IMG/VR virus record: IMGVR_UViG_3300030098_006570
Location: 62,001 to 126,000 of that record
From: a virus
Reading direction: 5' to 3' (one strand)
DNA: 64,000 nucleotides
Numbering within the stretch: position 1 is the first letter of the stretch; each line of letters begins with the position of its first letter. The notes beneath the pieces are model-generated. The model did no database searches. It saw nothing but the letters and a program-made list of their open reading frames with translations, and had not been told where the DNA came from. Of this stretch, positions 30,795 to 39,280 are shown piece after piece. Both the position numbers and the translations under genes were made by a program.

Positions 30795-31517
30795 TTATAT
30801 CTCTCCGCTTTCCCACTTCTTTCGAAACGCCCTATAATGTTTGCGTAGTTTATTCAAATTATTGACTACCTGTTTGGTGTTCAGTCCTGTTATTTCACGC
30901 AGATATAAATAAATAGCTTTTTTGTTGAAAATTTCAATGGTGTCGGCCGAATCCAAAAGAATCCGAACCGCCATCAAAACCTTTCGCTCGTTTTCCTTGA
31001 GCATAATGGCATCCCAGGTGTCTATCTCTTTATAGAGAGAAAGCCAAAACTCAACATCTTCGCGAGTCTCAATATAGTTGGGTTCTTCCGAGACACACTC
31101 TTCTCCCAATTCGGAGAGCATATCTTCCAAGAAAACTTCGGTACGATTTCGTTTTTGATTGCGCTTTACTTTATGAATAAACCAGTTTTTGGTTACAACC
31201 GAAAAGTAAGAAAATGCTTTTGAGCCCTTCGAAGGGTCGTATTTTTCTAAAATAGTTGTAAGCCAGATTTTACAATCGTCGCTCAATGAGTCTATATTCG
31301 GAAGGCTTGTGAATCTATAGGTATAAATAATCTTATCTACCATTTGATTAAAGGCAGGCTGGATAAGCTCTCCATATAATTTTTCTCTAAGATCCCGGTC
31401 TGGTGTTTGGCAATATGTGATTATTGCTTCTTCATGAACTTTGGTGAAATAATGGTTCTTGGTGCGCTTTCTACGTGGCTTCGATCGGCCTGGGATTATC
31501 TTCTTCTTCGATGTCAT
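30795..31517 (-). CDS. 55: Late-transcription sigma factor, T4 gp55-like
   Basis: A 240-residue protein with the core sigma region-2 pattern seen in gp55 proteins: ILEKYDPSKGSKAFSYFSVV followed by TKNWFIHKVKRNQKR. It directs host RNA polymerase to late phage promoters, normally with a sliding clamp. The N-terminus is very basic (GRSKPRRKRTKNH). The C-terminal helices (residues 170-240) end in a basic stretch. Length is near T4 gp55 (185) with an extension. It overlaps the upstream membrane-protein gene by 47 bases. The presence of this gene supports reading the CTATTTA boxes as late promoters. Confidence 0.85.
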   Translation of the reverse strand: MTSKKKIIPGRSKPRRKRTKNHYFTKVHEEAIITYCQTPDRDLREKLYGELIQPAFNQMVDKIIYTYRFTSLPNIDSLSDDCKIWLTTILEKYDPSKGSKAFSYFSVVTKNWFIHKVKRNQKRNRTEVFLEDMLSELGEECVSEEPNYIETREDVEFWLSLYKEIDTWDAIMLKENERKVLMAVRILLDSADTIEIFNKKAIYLYLREITGLNTKQVVNNLNKLRKHYRAFRKKWESGEI

Positions 31518-31806
31518 TTAATTCTTCCTCTAGTTCGATGTCCAGAGTATACTCGAATACCTCTCTAAATATCTCTATTTCCTCTGTAATACTTTTCGTA
31601 CGATGCATAAGCTCCTCAATCATAGGCTCACCATGATATGAATTCATGCCATACAGTGACTTGAGGAAAACTGAATAGGATCGAAATAGAAGATAGAGAT
31701 CTGATAAGTTTTCGGAGATAAAAATGAATTTTTGTAAGACTTTGACCACATACCACAACAAGAGAAGATTGAGAACACTGGACACTGTAACTATAAAGTA
31801 AATCAT
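31471..31806 (-). CDS. Small membrane protein with acidic cytoplasmic tail
   Basis: A 111-residue protein with one N-terminal membrane segment (about residues 3-23, IVTVSSVLNLLLLWYVVKVL) followed by a helical region and a very acidic end (EEELNDIEEEDN). It has the motif SYHGEPMIEELMHRTKSI, matched loosely by the membrane protein at 49517-49783 (SHHGLIPMPWEVEEIEEI), so the two look like distant paralogues. ATGA overlap with the zinc-ribbon gene upstream. Function unknown. Confidence 0.65.
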   Translation of the reverse strand: MIYFIVTVSSVLNLLLLWYVVKVLQKFIFISENLSDLYLLFRSYSVFLKSLYGMNSYHGEPMIEELMHRTKSITEEIEIFREVFEYTLDIELEEELNDIEEEDNPRPIEAT

Positions 31807-32057
31807 TTCTTTTTATTTCTCAACTCATCTTTTTGTCTCGCCAGCTCTTGGCGTGAATTTTTGATGAACTCTTCCGTAATAGACCCCACTTTCTGCGGTG
31901 CGTCTACAGTGGAGTGTGCGGTAGTAATCGGAGTGAGTAGTTTTGTGAGTGCATTCTCTGCGTCACACTTGGGGCATTGAGATATCGTTTCATCAGCAAG
32001 ATGAAACAGAGTCATTTCCTGTGTGCACACAGAACAGCGATACAAGTATCGCGGCAT
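31803..32057 (-). CDS. FmdB-type zinc-ribbon protein
   Basis: An 84-residue protein. The first 36 residues (MPRYLYRCSVCTQEMTLFH, then CPKC) form the FmdB/putative regulatory zinc ribbon with two CxxC pairs (C8-C11 and C28-C31). The rest is a polar, basic helical tail. Small zinc ribbons of this kind are common in phages and bacteria; the molecular role is unknown, with regulation or protein-protein contact the usual guess. It lies in the block of small genes before the late sigma factor. Confidence 0.8.
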   Translation of the reverse strand: MPRYLYRCSVCTQEMTLFHLADETISQCPKCDAENALTKLLTPITTAHSTVDAPQKVGSITEEFIKNSRQELARQKDELRNKKK

Positions 32058-32059
32058 CT

Positions 32060-32278
32060 CTACTCCTCGTCAGTCAAAGCATCCGTCGTTTCAGGAAGGA
32101 CAACGCCTTCGAAGTTAACAACCGGCGGGTTGGTGACAACCAGCGTAGAGTGGCTTGGGTCCTCAGGGTCATAGACAAAATCCATATTCTGTAAGACCGG
32201 CACAATATCGCTTTGTTCCATTAAAGATTTCTGGAGAGCCATCATAAGGGCTCCAAGTGCTTGATTTGATAACTTCAT
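32060..32278 (-). CDS. Small conserved-looking phage protein
   Basis: A 72-residue protein starting MKLSNQALGALMMALQKSLM and ending in an acidic tail (ETTDALTDEE). The first 45 residues look helical, then a short strand pair (STLVVTNPPVVNF). It has no recognised domain. ATGA overlap with the preceding gene and two bases before the zinc-ribbon start place it firmly in the operon. Confidence 0.6.
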   Translation of the reverse strand: MKLSNQALGALMMALQKSLMEQSDIVPVLQNMDFVYDPEDPSHSTLVVTNPPVVNFEGVVLPETTDALTDEE

Positions 32279-32499
32279 CGCCCGCCCGCCAATCTTTCAA
32301 GCGCTACAAGACGTTCGTGGATATTACGCAAGTGCTTTTCCATATCCCGACTGTGATCACGGAATGCAGAGCGCAGCATCTCATCCACTGTCTCTTTCAC
32401 TTCTGTTCGAGTGATTGCGGGCGGATGGTTCGTATTCTGCGCAGCCCGTGGGCTCTTTTTAGTTGCGGCCGCGGTGGGCCTAGTCGTGGTTTTTCTCAT
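32275..32499 (-). CDS. Small basic/helical phage protein
   Basis: A 74-residue protein with a basic, low-complexity N-terminus (TTTRPTAAATKKSPRAA) and a helical C-terminal half (RTEVKETVDEMLRSAF, then HLRNIHERLVALERLAGG). The arrangement suggests a nucleic-acid-binding tail with an oligomerising helix, but this is inference. A 73-base A/T-rich gap precedes it, holding TATAAT-like strings but no clear promoter pair. Confidence 0.55.
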   Translation of the reverse strand: MRKTTTRPTAAATKKSPRAAQNTNHPPAITRTEVKETVDEMLRSAFRDHSRDMEKHLRNIHERLVALERLAGGR

Positions 32500-32572
32500 T
32501 TTATTATTTTCCTTTCTATGAATAATATTTTGTTTATATTACAGTATATTATAAACTGTTCTCACACACTCA

Positions 32573-33268
32573 TTAAGTAGTGGCATGAAATTCTTTATAG
32601 AGGGCCTCCCCTACTCTAAATTGCCACTCATAGTCAATATCAAAGCTTTCCAATTCATTTATAACTACTAGTTCCAAATTGGGAGGTGCGGCAGTATCCA
32701 TCCAATAGCCCTCCCCTATAATATCTATACGACTTCCATAGAGACAATGAGCGGCCTCATAGACCGCATCAACATCCTTAGTGTCCATCCAGCTCCGTCC
32801 TTTCCAGTCAGTGAGGTGGTTTTTGTTTTGATCCCAGTAATAGGTTTTCTTTTCGGTCACGGCAAACGCTCCCTCATTCTCTGAGTGAATAAAAGACTCA
32901 ATAAAGGTATCGATGGTAGAAACCTCCAGAAGAGGATTGCAGCCGCTCACCATAATCACATATTTATATTGAGGGGGGAGTTTATCGTGCCATTCGAAAA
33001 TGGTGGCTAAGCGCTTTTCTTCTAAGGCTGACTCTTGAGACCTCTCGAAGATATTAATTTGATGACGGCGACCGATCTCTTTGATCGGTTCATCATAGGC
33101 GGAAAGAAAAATGTTTTCCCGCGGCAGAGACGTCAGTTTTTGTAGTTTACTAAAGAGAACATCGAGCAAGGTAGAACCAGCAAATGGGCGCACCATCTTG
33201 TTGGGCACACGCTTGGAAGCCAAGCGCGATTGTACCATGAGAGCGATCTCGCTTCTATCTTTCGGCAT
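32573..33268 (-). CDS. CMP-nonulosonate cytidylyltransferase 1 (NeuA/PseF-type)
   Basis: A 231-residue protein (ATG at 33268, TGATG overlap with the GNAT gene; a GTG three bases earlier is possible). It has the nucleotidyltransferase pattern of acylneuraminate cytidylyltransferases: MVQSRLASKRVPNKMVRPFAG (substituting for the usual ARxxSKRxPxKN), then LFSKLQ and VSGCNPLLEVSTIDTF, then IDYEWQFRVGEALY, equivalent to the IDTxxDF end motif. This enzyme joins CTP to a nine-carbon keto-sugar acid. A second, related copy is encoded at 35264-35980. It is the final activating step of the locus. Confidence 0.82.
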   Translation of the reverse strand: MPKDRSEIALMVQSRLASKRVPNKMVRPFAGSTLLDVLFSKLQKLTSLPRENIFLSAYDEPIKEIGRRHQINIFERSQESALEEKRLATIFEWHDKLPPQYKYVIMVSGCNPLLEVSTIDTFIESFIHSENEGAFAVTEKKTYYWDQNKNHLTDWKGRSWMDTKDVDAVYEAAHCLYGSRIDIIGEGYWMDTAAPPNLELVVINELESFDIDYEWQFRVGEALYKEFHATT

Positions 33269-33669
33269 CACTGCTCTTCTCCCTCAAAAATGTAATATTG
33301 TTTGACGAACCCGCACCCCTCAAATAGACGTACGCTCGCCAGATTAGATATGTGAACAATTGCTTTGAGATCTTTCTTTTTTAGTTCTTGAGAAACATAA
33401 ATGAGCATCTGTTTTCCCAAGCCTTTGCCCCGGGAGCCCTCGACCACAGCTATAGAGATATAGCCAGATGCATTGAACCCCACATATCCCACGGGGGCCG
33501 AGTCTTCCAAACAAATATAATACTTATCACCATGCGCTTTCATATAGTTCCGATGTTCTTCGGCAGTAATCTCATGCGAATGCATAGAGTTTTCTCGTGA
33601 CACCTTATCGTTCTTAAGTTTGCGGATGAATGCCCAGTATGAAGGGTTATTTTTAACTATGTGTGCCAC
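33268..33669 (-). CDS. GNAT acetyltransferase (PseH-like position)
   Basis: About 134 residues with the GNAT acetyl-CoA site: ISIAVVEGSRGKGLGKQML, the R/QxxGxG/A motif, then VHISNLASVRLFEGCGFV, the typical motif B (N-x-x-x-x-x-LYE-x-x-GF). A GTG at 33669 with AAGG spacing is preferred; an in-frame TTG at 33681 is possible. In pseudaminic acid routes PseH acetylates the 4-amino sugar made by the aminotransferase, and this gene sits among those enzymes, so that role is inferred. It overlaps the formyltransferase end by 17 bases. Confidence 0.78.
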   Translation of the reverse strand: MAHIVKNNPSYWAFIRKLKNDKVSRENSMHSHEITAEEHRNYMKAHGDKYYICLEDSAPVGYVGFNASGYISIAVVEGSRGKGLGKQMLIYVSQELKKKDLKAIVHISNLASVRLFEGCGFVKQYYIFEGEEQ

Positions 33670-34234
33670 GCAATCCTTCAATCTGATGGATGGGGGTGGC
33701 CCACCCTTTTTCTAGAAGAGGCCAGTATTTCTCCAAATCGCGTTTATAGTGAAAGGAGCCCACCGATTCATCTTGTTTGGTAGGCGCGATGGCTTGGCTG
33801 CGGATGGCGGGCCAGCTCTCTCTAAATAAGTTTTCCATCTCCACTCGCAGACGCCCATATGTTTTCTCAAGCGTGTCTTCCTCGGGCCCGAAGGTGACCT
33901 CTTTCTGGGCAAGGAGGTCGCCCGTATCGATTCCTTCATCGATGAAGTGAATGGAAACGCCCCGGGGGGTGTTGTCCAAGAAAGACCAAAAATTAGGATG
34001 ATAACCGCGATTCCACGGCAAATAGGAAATATGTAAATTAATAACGCGATCTGGGTAGTGTTCCAAAAGAGGCGCCTTCAAGATATACTTATAACCATAC
34101 GACACAATGAAATCCGGCGCCCAGGCAATTACATCGGGGGTAGCCACGCGCTGAGACGTAGCCCACACGGTGTCCTCTTCTTGGATAAAATCTATCAGCG
34201 GACTGTCCTCATACCCCAAAAATAAAATTTTCAC
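33653..34234 (-). CDS. Formyltransferase-like sugar-modifying enzyme
   Basis: A 193-residue protein with the formyltransferase core. The NLHISYLPWNRGYHPNFW motif contains the Asn and His of the catalytic N-x-H-x-S-x-x-P-x-x-RG pattern, and the aspartate lies in FIDEGIDTGDLL. It is shorter than Met-tRNA formyltransferase and lacks its C-terminal tRNA-binding part, so it resembles sugar N-formyltransferases. Within this locus it could place an N-formyl group on the amino sugar using formyl-tetrahydrofolate. It starts at GTG after GGAGGAAA. Confidence 0.78.
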   Translation of the reverse strand: MKILFLGYEDSPLIDFIQEEDTVWATSQRVATPDVIAWAPDFIVSYGYKYILKAPLLEHYPDRVINLHISYLPWNRGYHPNFWSFLDNTPRGVSIHFIDEGIDTGDLLAQKEVTFGPEEDTLEKTYGRLRVEMENLFRESWPAIRSQAIAPTKQDESVGSFHYKRDLEKYWPLLEKGWATPIHQIEGLRGTHS

Positions 34235-34244
34235 TCTTTCCTCC

Positions 34245-35267
34245 CTAATCTTGTGGTGGAGTGTCCAATAGAGAATACGCTAAAATGCTATCTTCCGCGA
34301 CCTCTTCGGTTACCACTCTTCCCAGTACCTCATAAAAATCCGACGCCGGTATCGATTCCTCTAGAAAAGGGCGTTTAGTCGTGATGTTTTCGGTTGTGAG
34401 AACCTCTCCGGGAACCAAAGGCCGGGTGGCTATGATGGATCTCATTGCAGTTTTCATATTCTCTTCACTCGGCGTCAGGTTGCTGGTGCGTCGGTTCAAG
34501 CAGGTCTCTGCCGTGCGAATGTTGCTTACCATCTGCTGGAGTTCTAGAGGCTCGATCGCAAAGATATGATCGGGGCCTGGTAGCCGTTGAGAGAGGGTAT
34601 AATGCTTTTCTACACAAGAAGCACCCAGAGCCACGGCGAGAGGGGGAGCTAAGATCCCCGGTGTGTGGTCGGAAAGGCCGACGCGCACTTCCGGATAGGC
34701 TGCTCGAAGGGTAGGGATTTGTAAGAGATTAATATCTTCGAAGGGGGTAGGATAAGCATTGTTGCAATGTAAAATGGTTACATCGGGAGTGGAGTTTTCC
34801 ATAGTTACCCACTCCAGGAGATTAGCAACCGTCTCTACATTACTCCCAATGCCAGCTGATATCACCAAAGGGAGGCCAGTGCTAGCGACCATGCGTACAA
34901 AACGGGGATCGCTAGACTCAAATCCGGCAATTTTGATCCTTTTTACCCCCAGTGCAACGAGTTCATCAACCGCCCTCTCGTCAAAAGGGCTGGACATAAA
35001 TTCAATTCCCACTTCATCGCAGTACGCCTTGAGGTCCTTTTGCCACTCTCGCGGGAGTTCAATGTCTTTGATAAGCTGCGTTATATTCTTATAGTTATAG
35101 AAATCAGGCGTATGCTTAGAATAGAGGGTTTCCGCTGTATAAGTCTGAAATTTTACCGCATCGGCACCCGCCTCGACAGCTGCATCGATGAGAGCCAGGG
35201 CTTGGCCAAAATTTCGATTATGATTAGCGCCGGCTTCGGCGATAACAAAGGTACGAGTAGAAGTCAT
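34245..35267 (-). CDS. Nonulosonic acid synthase 1 (NeuB/PseI-type)
   Basis: A 340-residue protein with both expected parts: an N-terminal TIM barrel (IAEAGANHNRNFGQALAL, GADAVKFQTY) and a C-terminal SAF antifreeze-like domain (residues 270-335, ATRPLVPGEVLTTENITTKR). Metal and PEP site motifs are intact: LHCNNAYPTP, GLSDHTPG and VEKHYTL followed by GPDH. The enzyme condenses PEP with a six-carbon amino sugar to a nine-carbon acid. ATGA overlap with the second cytidylyltransferase. Confidence 0.92.
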   Translation of the reverse strand: MTSTRTFVIAEAGANHNRNFGQALALIDAAVEAGADAVKFQTYTAETLYSKHTPDFYNYKNITQLIKDIELPREWQKDLKAYCDEVGIEFMSSPFDERAVDELVALGVKRIKIAGFESSDPRFVRMVASTGLPLVISAGIGSNVETVANLLEWVTMENSTPDVTILHCNNAYPTPFEDINLLQIPTLRAAYPEVRVGLSDHTPGILAPPLAVALGASCVEKHYTLSQRLPGPDHIFAIEPLELQQMVSNIRTAETCLNRRTSNLTPSEENMKTAMRSIIATRPLVPGEVLTTENITTKRPFLEESIPASDFYEVLGRVVTEEVAEDSILAYSLLDTPPQD

Positions 35268-35980
35268 AATTTATTTTCCTTTTCAAACAGTTGGGAGTAA
35301 AGCGCTTCTGCCGCATCAAACTCCCATTGATAATCAATATCAATATATTGTGCTGAATCATAATGGAAGAGGGGCGGATCATTAGGTTTCTCAAAAGACC
35401 CCATATAAACGTGCCGTCCCACATCTTCCATGGTTCCGGCGCGCAGAGGGCCGCCGGAGTAAATAGGCTCGATAAATTTAGTGTTGAAAGTGCGGCGCGC
35501 TTCCTCGGATCCATAAAACGCTTGAAATTGGGATCCATCCTTACGGTAAAAGAAGCGGCGATGCTCTACCACTGAAAATAGGCCGCGCGAATCTGATTTT
35601 ACAAAAGCTTCCACAAAGTTGTTCAAAGTTTCCACCTGTACTAGAGGATTGCATACATTCATAAGAATATAATGATCGTAATCGAGCTTATTCCACCAAT
35701 CGAAAACCTCAGGCAATGTAAAAGGCTTGGTATCATCATTGCGAATTGAGGTTTCGTCACGTAGATAAACATTAATATTGTGATTGTCAGCAATTTCTAA
35801 AAGTTCGGGATCGCGAGCAGAAAGATATAAATTCTCCGTGGGAAAAATAGACTCTTTTATCTTCTCAATTGCTACCTCCACCAGAGTACTTCCGGCGAAT
35901 GGGTTGATGACTTTCCCTGGCAAACGCGAAGATCCAACGCGTGCTTGCAAAATAAAACAAATTCGATCTAAATTTTTCAC
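35264..35980 (-). CDS. CMP-nonulosonate cytidylyltransferase 2 (NeuA/PseF-type)
   Basis: A 238-residue protein with clearer family motifs than its paralogue at 32573-33268: ILQARVGSSRLPGKVINPFAG, NVCNPLVQVETLNNF and IDIDYQWEFDAAEALY. GTG start in a GTGA overlap with the second synthase. The two cytidylyltransferases share the frame of conserved blocks but differ in length and surface, suggesting two different sugar substrates or one for each synthase. Confidence 0.85.
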   Translation of the reverse strand: MKNLDRICFILQARVGSSRLPGKVINPFAGSTLVEVAIEKIKESIFPTENLYLSARDPELLEIADNHNINVYLRDETSIRNDDTKPFTLPEVFDWWNKLDYDHYILMNVCNPLVQVETLNNFVEAFVKSDSRGLFSVVEHRRFFYRKDGSQFQAFYGSEEARRTFNTKFIEPIYSGGPLRAGTMEDVGRHVYMGSFEKPNDPPLFHYDSAQYIDIDYQWEFDAAEALYSQLFEKENKL

Positions 35981-37035
35981 CCTACCTCATCCTCCGCCGT
36001 GATAATGTCCTCGTACCCTACCGCCTCGTTGCGGCGAATGTCTCTCGCAGCCACAGTTCCCAATAGATTGGGATAATGACTAGGATCGAGTCCCGCATCT
36101 TCGGGCCGTTTACATGTAAGCATCTCCGACGTAATAACATCCCCTGCTCTAATATCTGCCGAAGCACAAATATGCTTGAAATATTCTTTTCTATGCGCAA
36201 GATCATCGGCGCTGGGGATGATATCCATCGCGCCGAGGGACTTTTCAATATTTCGAATGTGGCCTACCCACTCGGCGAACTCGGCTGGTTCCTTCGAAAT
36301 AATGTGATGATGGCCCGGAAGTGCATGACTCAGGGTTAGGCGCTTTTCAATAACTCTGGCGCCTAAACCGATGGCTACATAATCATTGATGTCGTAAGAA
36401 TTCGGTGAGGAAAAGCCTACCCGAACACCGAGTTGCTCCTTCATGTAGGGGATAGAGAGCATATTCATTTCTTCATGATGGGGGGTGTGATAATCATGTA
36501 ATAAAATAACATCATTGTCTTTGAGGATGTCGAGGACGATTTTCAGCTCATCTTCGTAGACAGTGCCCACATCAATTATGATAGGCTCCTTAAGCTTGCT
36601 CATTTTTTCCCATAAGGGATAATCGCTCAGATCCCAAGCTCCCACCTTGTAGAGCAAGAAGTTCAACTCTTCGGCATAGTCTAGGCCTGCTTGACCTTCG
36701 ATGCTGGCAAAGAGAAGGATATTTTCTTTATCCGCATAAGCTTTTATCTCTTTCCACTCGTCCAGGGTAAACCTCAAGGAGTCAAACATCTCAAACATAT
36801 TTTCCGTAACCTTACCGCGCACGGTGTCATAAGTATATTCCACTGTGGGGTCGCTCATCAAATCATCTGGGAAATGGAGAACAAACTTAACCGAGTCTGC
36901 ACCAGCTTTTGCGGCGGCCGATATCAATTGTTTGGTTATATCCATATCATAATTGCAAGTAACTCCAATCTCAGCGATGATAAAAATATTTTTATCTCCT
37001 ATAATTCGGTTACCAACTGTAAGCTCTGTGTTCAT
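35977..37035 (-). CDS. Nonulosonic acid synthase 2, divergent NeuB-like
   Basis: A 352-residue protein. The ATG at 37035 has AAGGGAG and forms an ATGA overlap with the deacetylase gene, so it is chosen over an upstream in-frame start at 37095. It has the NeuB barrel (IAEIGVTCNYDMDITKQLI, GADSVKFVLHFPDD) and a SAF domain (residues 280-345). Several site residues differ from the usual pattern: NHxG is TCNY, SDHT is SSPN, EKH is EKR and GPDH is GHHH. It may act on another substrate, or be inactive. It is encoded beside cytidylyltransferase 2. Confidence 0.8.
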   Translation of the reverse strand: MNTELTVGNRIIGDKNIFIIAEIGVTCNYDMDITKQLISAAAKAGADSVKFVLHFPDDLMSDPTVEYTYDTVRGKVTENMFEMFDSLRFTLDEWKEIKAYADKENILLFASIEGQAGLDYAEELNFLLYKVGAWDLSDYPLWEKMSKLKEPIIIDVGTVYEDELKIVLDILKDNDVILLHDYHTPHHEEMNMLSIPYMKEQLGVRVGFSSPNSYDINDYVAIGLGARVIEKRLTLSHALPGHHHIISKEPAEFAEWVGHIRNIEKSLGAMDIIPSADDLAHRKEYFKHICASADIRAGDVITSEMLTCKRPEDAGLDPSHYPNLLGTVAARDIRRNEAVGYEDIITAEDEVG

Positions 37036-37688
37036 TTTATCTCCCTTATTAGTTGAAATTTTTCCGCATATTCCAGGCCGACCTGGGAACCCCAAAATTT
37101 CATCGTATTCTCTACATGTTGATAGCTGCGGGCATGCGGATGGCCCCTCATTTCTTCCTCATAGCATTCCTTTAGACATGTTATTTTTTTATCTTTATAT
37201 TTGGTGACATCAAAATAAACTGTTCCCCTAAAAGAATTGAGAGGATTATAGTCAGTGGACGAGGGAACATAATACGAATAGATTTTAGTATGATCTCCTC
37301 CTTGGGGGCGAAAGACCGTAATCGTGGCCCTATAGACTACCGAATGGTCTATATTCAAACAATCCGGATGATGAGTAAAAATAACATCTGGTTTAAAATT
37401 AATATTGTTTTCGATAAATCGACACACCTCTAAGAGAGGTACCGAATCCATTTGGTTATCCGGGAAAGATCCATAATTATGGCTATGGATACCCAACGTA
37501 TCGGCTACGGATTTAAGCCTATAATTCCGATTCTGAGCATCAGGGGTCATCCAGGCTCGAGCGCTGATACCATCCGTAAAGGTCAACAGGTGAACGCGAT
37601 GTCCCTCTGCACTCAGCCGCGCTATGGTGGCGCCACACCCAAAAGTTTCATCATCAGGGTGGGCCGCTAAAACTAAAATATTCTTCAT
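37032..37688 (-). CDS. PIG-L/LmbE-type sugar deacetylase
   Basis: A 218-residue protein with the family zinc motif AHPDDETFGCG near the N-terminus (residues 9-19) and the later THHPDCLNIDH (residues about 106-116), the second metal site. PIG-L family enzymes remove N-acetyl groups from GlcNAc-containing substrates. In this locus it could de-acetylate an intermediate or finished sugar before re-acylation by the GNAT or formyltransferase. No PseG-type UDP-sugar hydrolase was found, and this is not expected to replace it. Confidence 0.88.
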   Translation of the reverse strand: MKNILVLAAHPDDETFGCGATIARLSAEGHRVHLLTFTDGISARAWMTPDAQNRNYRLKSVADTLGIHSHNYGSFPDNQMDSVPLLEVCRFIENNINFKPDVIFTHHPDCLNIDHSVVYRATITVFRPQGGDHTKIYSYYVPSSTDYNPLNSFRGTVYFDVTKYKDKKITCLKECYEEEMRGHPHARSYQHVENTMKFWGSQVGLEYAEKFQLIREIK

Positions 37689-37694
37689 CTTCTC

Positions 37695-38390
37695 TCAAAC
37701 CTCAATCAGTCTTTTAACATTTTCAACACCTATATTGAATAGTATATCATAAAATCCCATCCAAGGCACGAAGTTTTCCATGTTGTGTTGTGAATGGGGG
37801 GGCGTTTCGGCGTCATGATAAATGAGCCCTATTTCAGTGCCTCCAAATACATCTTCCACCCCATAATCTTTAGCCGGGTGGCCACAAATATAATGAGTAG
37901 CCCCCACTTTTTTACAGAGATTCACAATTTTATGGGGCCCCTTTGCATCCACGCTTAGGCTGCTGGACTTAAGAAGCTCAACCTCAAAACCTAGTAGATT
38001 ACATGTCAGCTCCAAGAGATGGAGTGTAACCTCCGTGTAATCAAAATTGAACTTTTCAACCACTGTGTCCAATTTATCATAAAACATATCTAATATTTTA
38101 CCGTCATAGTGGGGATGGTTAGAATAAGCTCGACGGAGTTGATCGCGGTGATGTCCTATCCACTCCAAATTAGCTATTTCGGACTCAGAAATCAGAGCCC
38201 GCGACGAGGAGGAAATCGGAATGGTGAGCCAGGTGGGACGGCCGTCGAGTAAGATCTTGTTGCGATTTTCAAATGCACGTGATTGACGCTGTACATCGTC
38301 GAGAACTATAAAGAGGTCGGCCTGATAGAGACGCTGAATATAACTCAATATGGGAATGTATCGCGGTTGGGTTATGACAACAGATTTCAT
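37695..38390 (-). CDS. WbqC-like sugar-locus protein
   Basis: A 231-residue protein with the WbqC signature: VITQPRYIPILSYIQRLYQAD, then DDVQRQSRAFENRNKIL, then YICGHPAKDY (G-x-S-x-x-x-Y equivalent). WbqC proteins occur in O-antigen and amino-sugar loci, and their reaction is not well fixed. ATGA overlap with the methyltransferase and six bases before the deacetylase gene show it belongs to this operon. Confidence 0.8.
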   Translation of the reverse strand: MKSVVITQPRYIPILSYIQRLYQADLFIVLDDVQRQSRAFENRNKILLDGRPTWLTIPISSSSRALISESEIANLEWIGHHRDQLRRAYSNHPHYDGKILDMFYDKLDTVVEKFNFDYTEVTLHLLELTCNLLGFEVELLKSSSLSVDAKGPHKIVNLCKKVGATHYICGHPAKDYGVEDVFGGTEIGLIYHDAETPPHSQHNMENFVPWMGFYDILFNIGVENVKRLIEV

Positions 38391-39256
38391 TCATTCCCAG
38401 CCAATTCGGATAGAAGAGCGGAGATTCGCCCATCATGCTCATTAACTCGACCCATCAGCTTTCTGGCTTCAGTTGGCGCATGTGTAAAGGCCAAGCGAAG
38501 AATATCCATCCAATTCACATTATTCTTGCTACGGATCTCCTGTACCTCATCGAGGATTTCGAGGTCGCTCCTTTTTTGGGTGGCACCAGTTTCCTTGGTG
38601 ACCAGAAAGCTCACCTCCACCGAACCGCAGCAGTAGCCATGATTTTCACCTACTGTGACGCGCTCGCAGGTCGTAAATCCGACGTCCTTGGCGATCTTCG
38701 CAATGTCCCCATATTTCATCCAGAGTACATTCCACTCTCTGGCGCGCTCATTCCCTTCGTTCTCTCGCTTTTCGATATCATAGCCATGATAAACAAGGGC
38801 CTTACCTCCCTCTTCTAAGAGATTGTAAATGTTTTCCATACTGGTCTGTAACCCTGCATCATTGAGATAGGGAAAGACAGCGCCACAAATAATTTTATTG
38901 AACTTTTTACCCTCTAGGTTGGAAAGATGAGGCAACGAATCTTGAATGGCTTCCATCTTGTGACTGTTCCCCGTCTTTCGGGCCCACTTATTAAAATTGT
39001 TTACATAATTAGCATAGGGTTCGACCAGGGTTAGAGAGGTGAAGCGCTCGCTATCTAATTGTTTGATAAAATGACCCGTACCTCCTCCAAGGTCCAAGAT
39101 GGTATCACCATCTTCAAAAGACAAAAACTTGTCAATGTCATCTCCAATACTGGCAAAAACCGAATCAGGATAGGCCCCGCGGCCATGGGCAATTTTATAA
39201 TCGGAGTAGCTGCTTCTCTCACTCCAATATTTCTTCCATGTTTTTTCTCTTTCCAT
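38387..39256 (-). CDS. SAM-dependent methyltransferase
   Basis: A 289-residue protein with a class I methyltransferase fold. Motif I is ILDLGGGTGHFIKQL (about residues 53-67), followed by the acidic VEPYAN and FNKIICGAVFPYLND (motif IV region). The C-terminal 70 residues are helical. The substrate is not visible; lying between a WbqC-like gene and an unknown sugar-locus gene, O- or N-methylation of a sugar is a reasonable guess. Confidence 0.82.
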   Translation of the reverse strand: MEREKTWKKYWSERSSYSDYKIAHGRGAYPDSVFASIGDDIDKFLSFEDGDTILDLGGGTGHFIKQLDSERFTSLTLVEPYANYVNNFNKWARKTGNSHKMEAIQDSLPHLSNLEGKKFNKIICGAVFPYLNDAGLQTSMENIYNLLEEGGKALVYHGYDIEKRENEGNERAREWNVLWMKYGDIAKIAKDVGFTTCERVTVGENHGYCCGSVEVSFLVTKETGATQKRSDLEILDEVQEIRSKNNVNWMDILRLAFTHAPTEARKLMGRVNEHDGRISALLSELAGNE

Positions 39257-39280
39257 AAGAATCTTATCTCCTTTTCTTTC

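Noticed and set aside
32500-32572. A transcription terminator in the A/T-rich gap
   Set aside because: Only weak A/T palindromes are visible (for example around CAGT/ACTG); no GC-rich hairpin with a T-run was found here or elsewhere.
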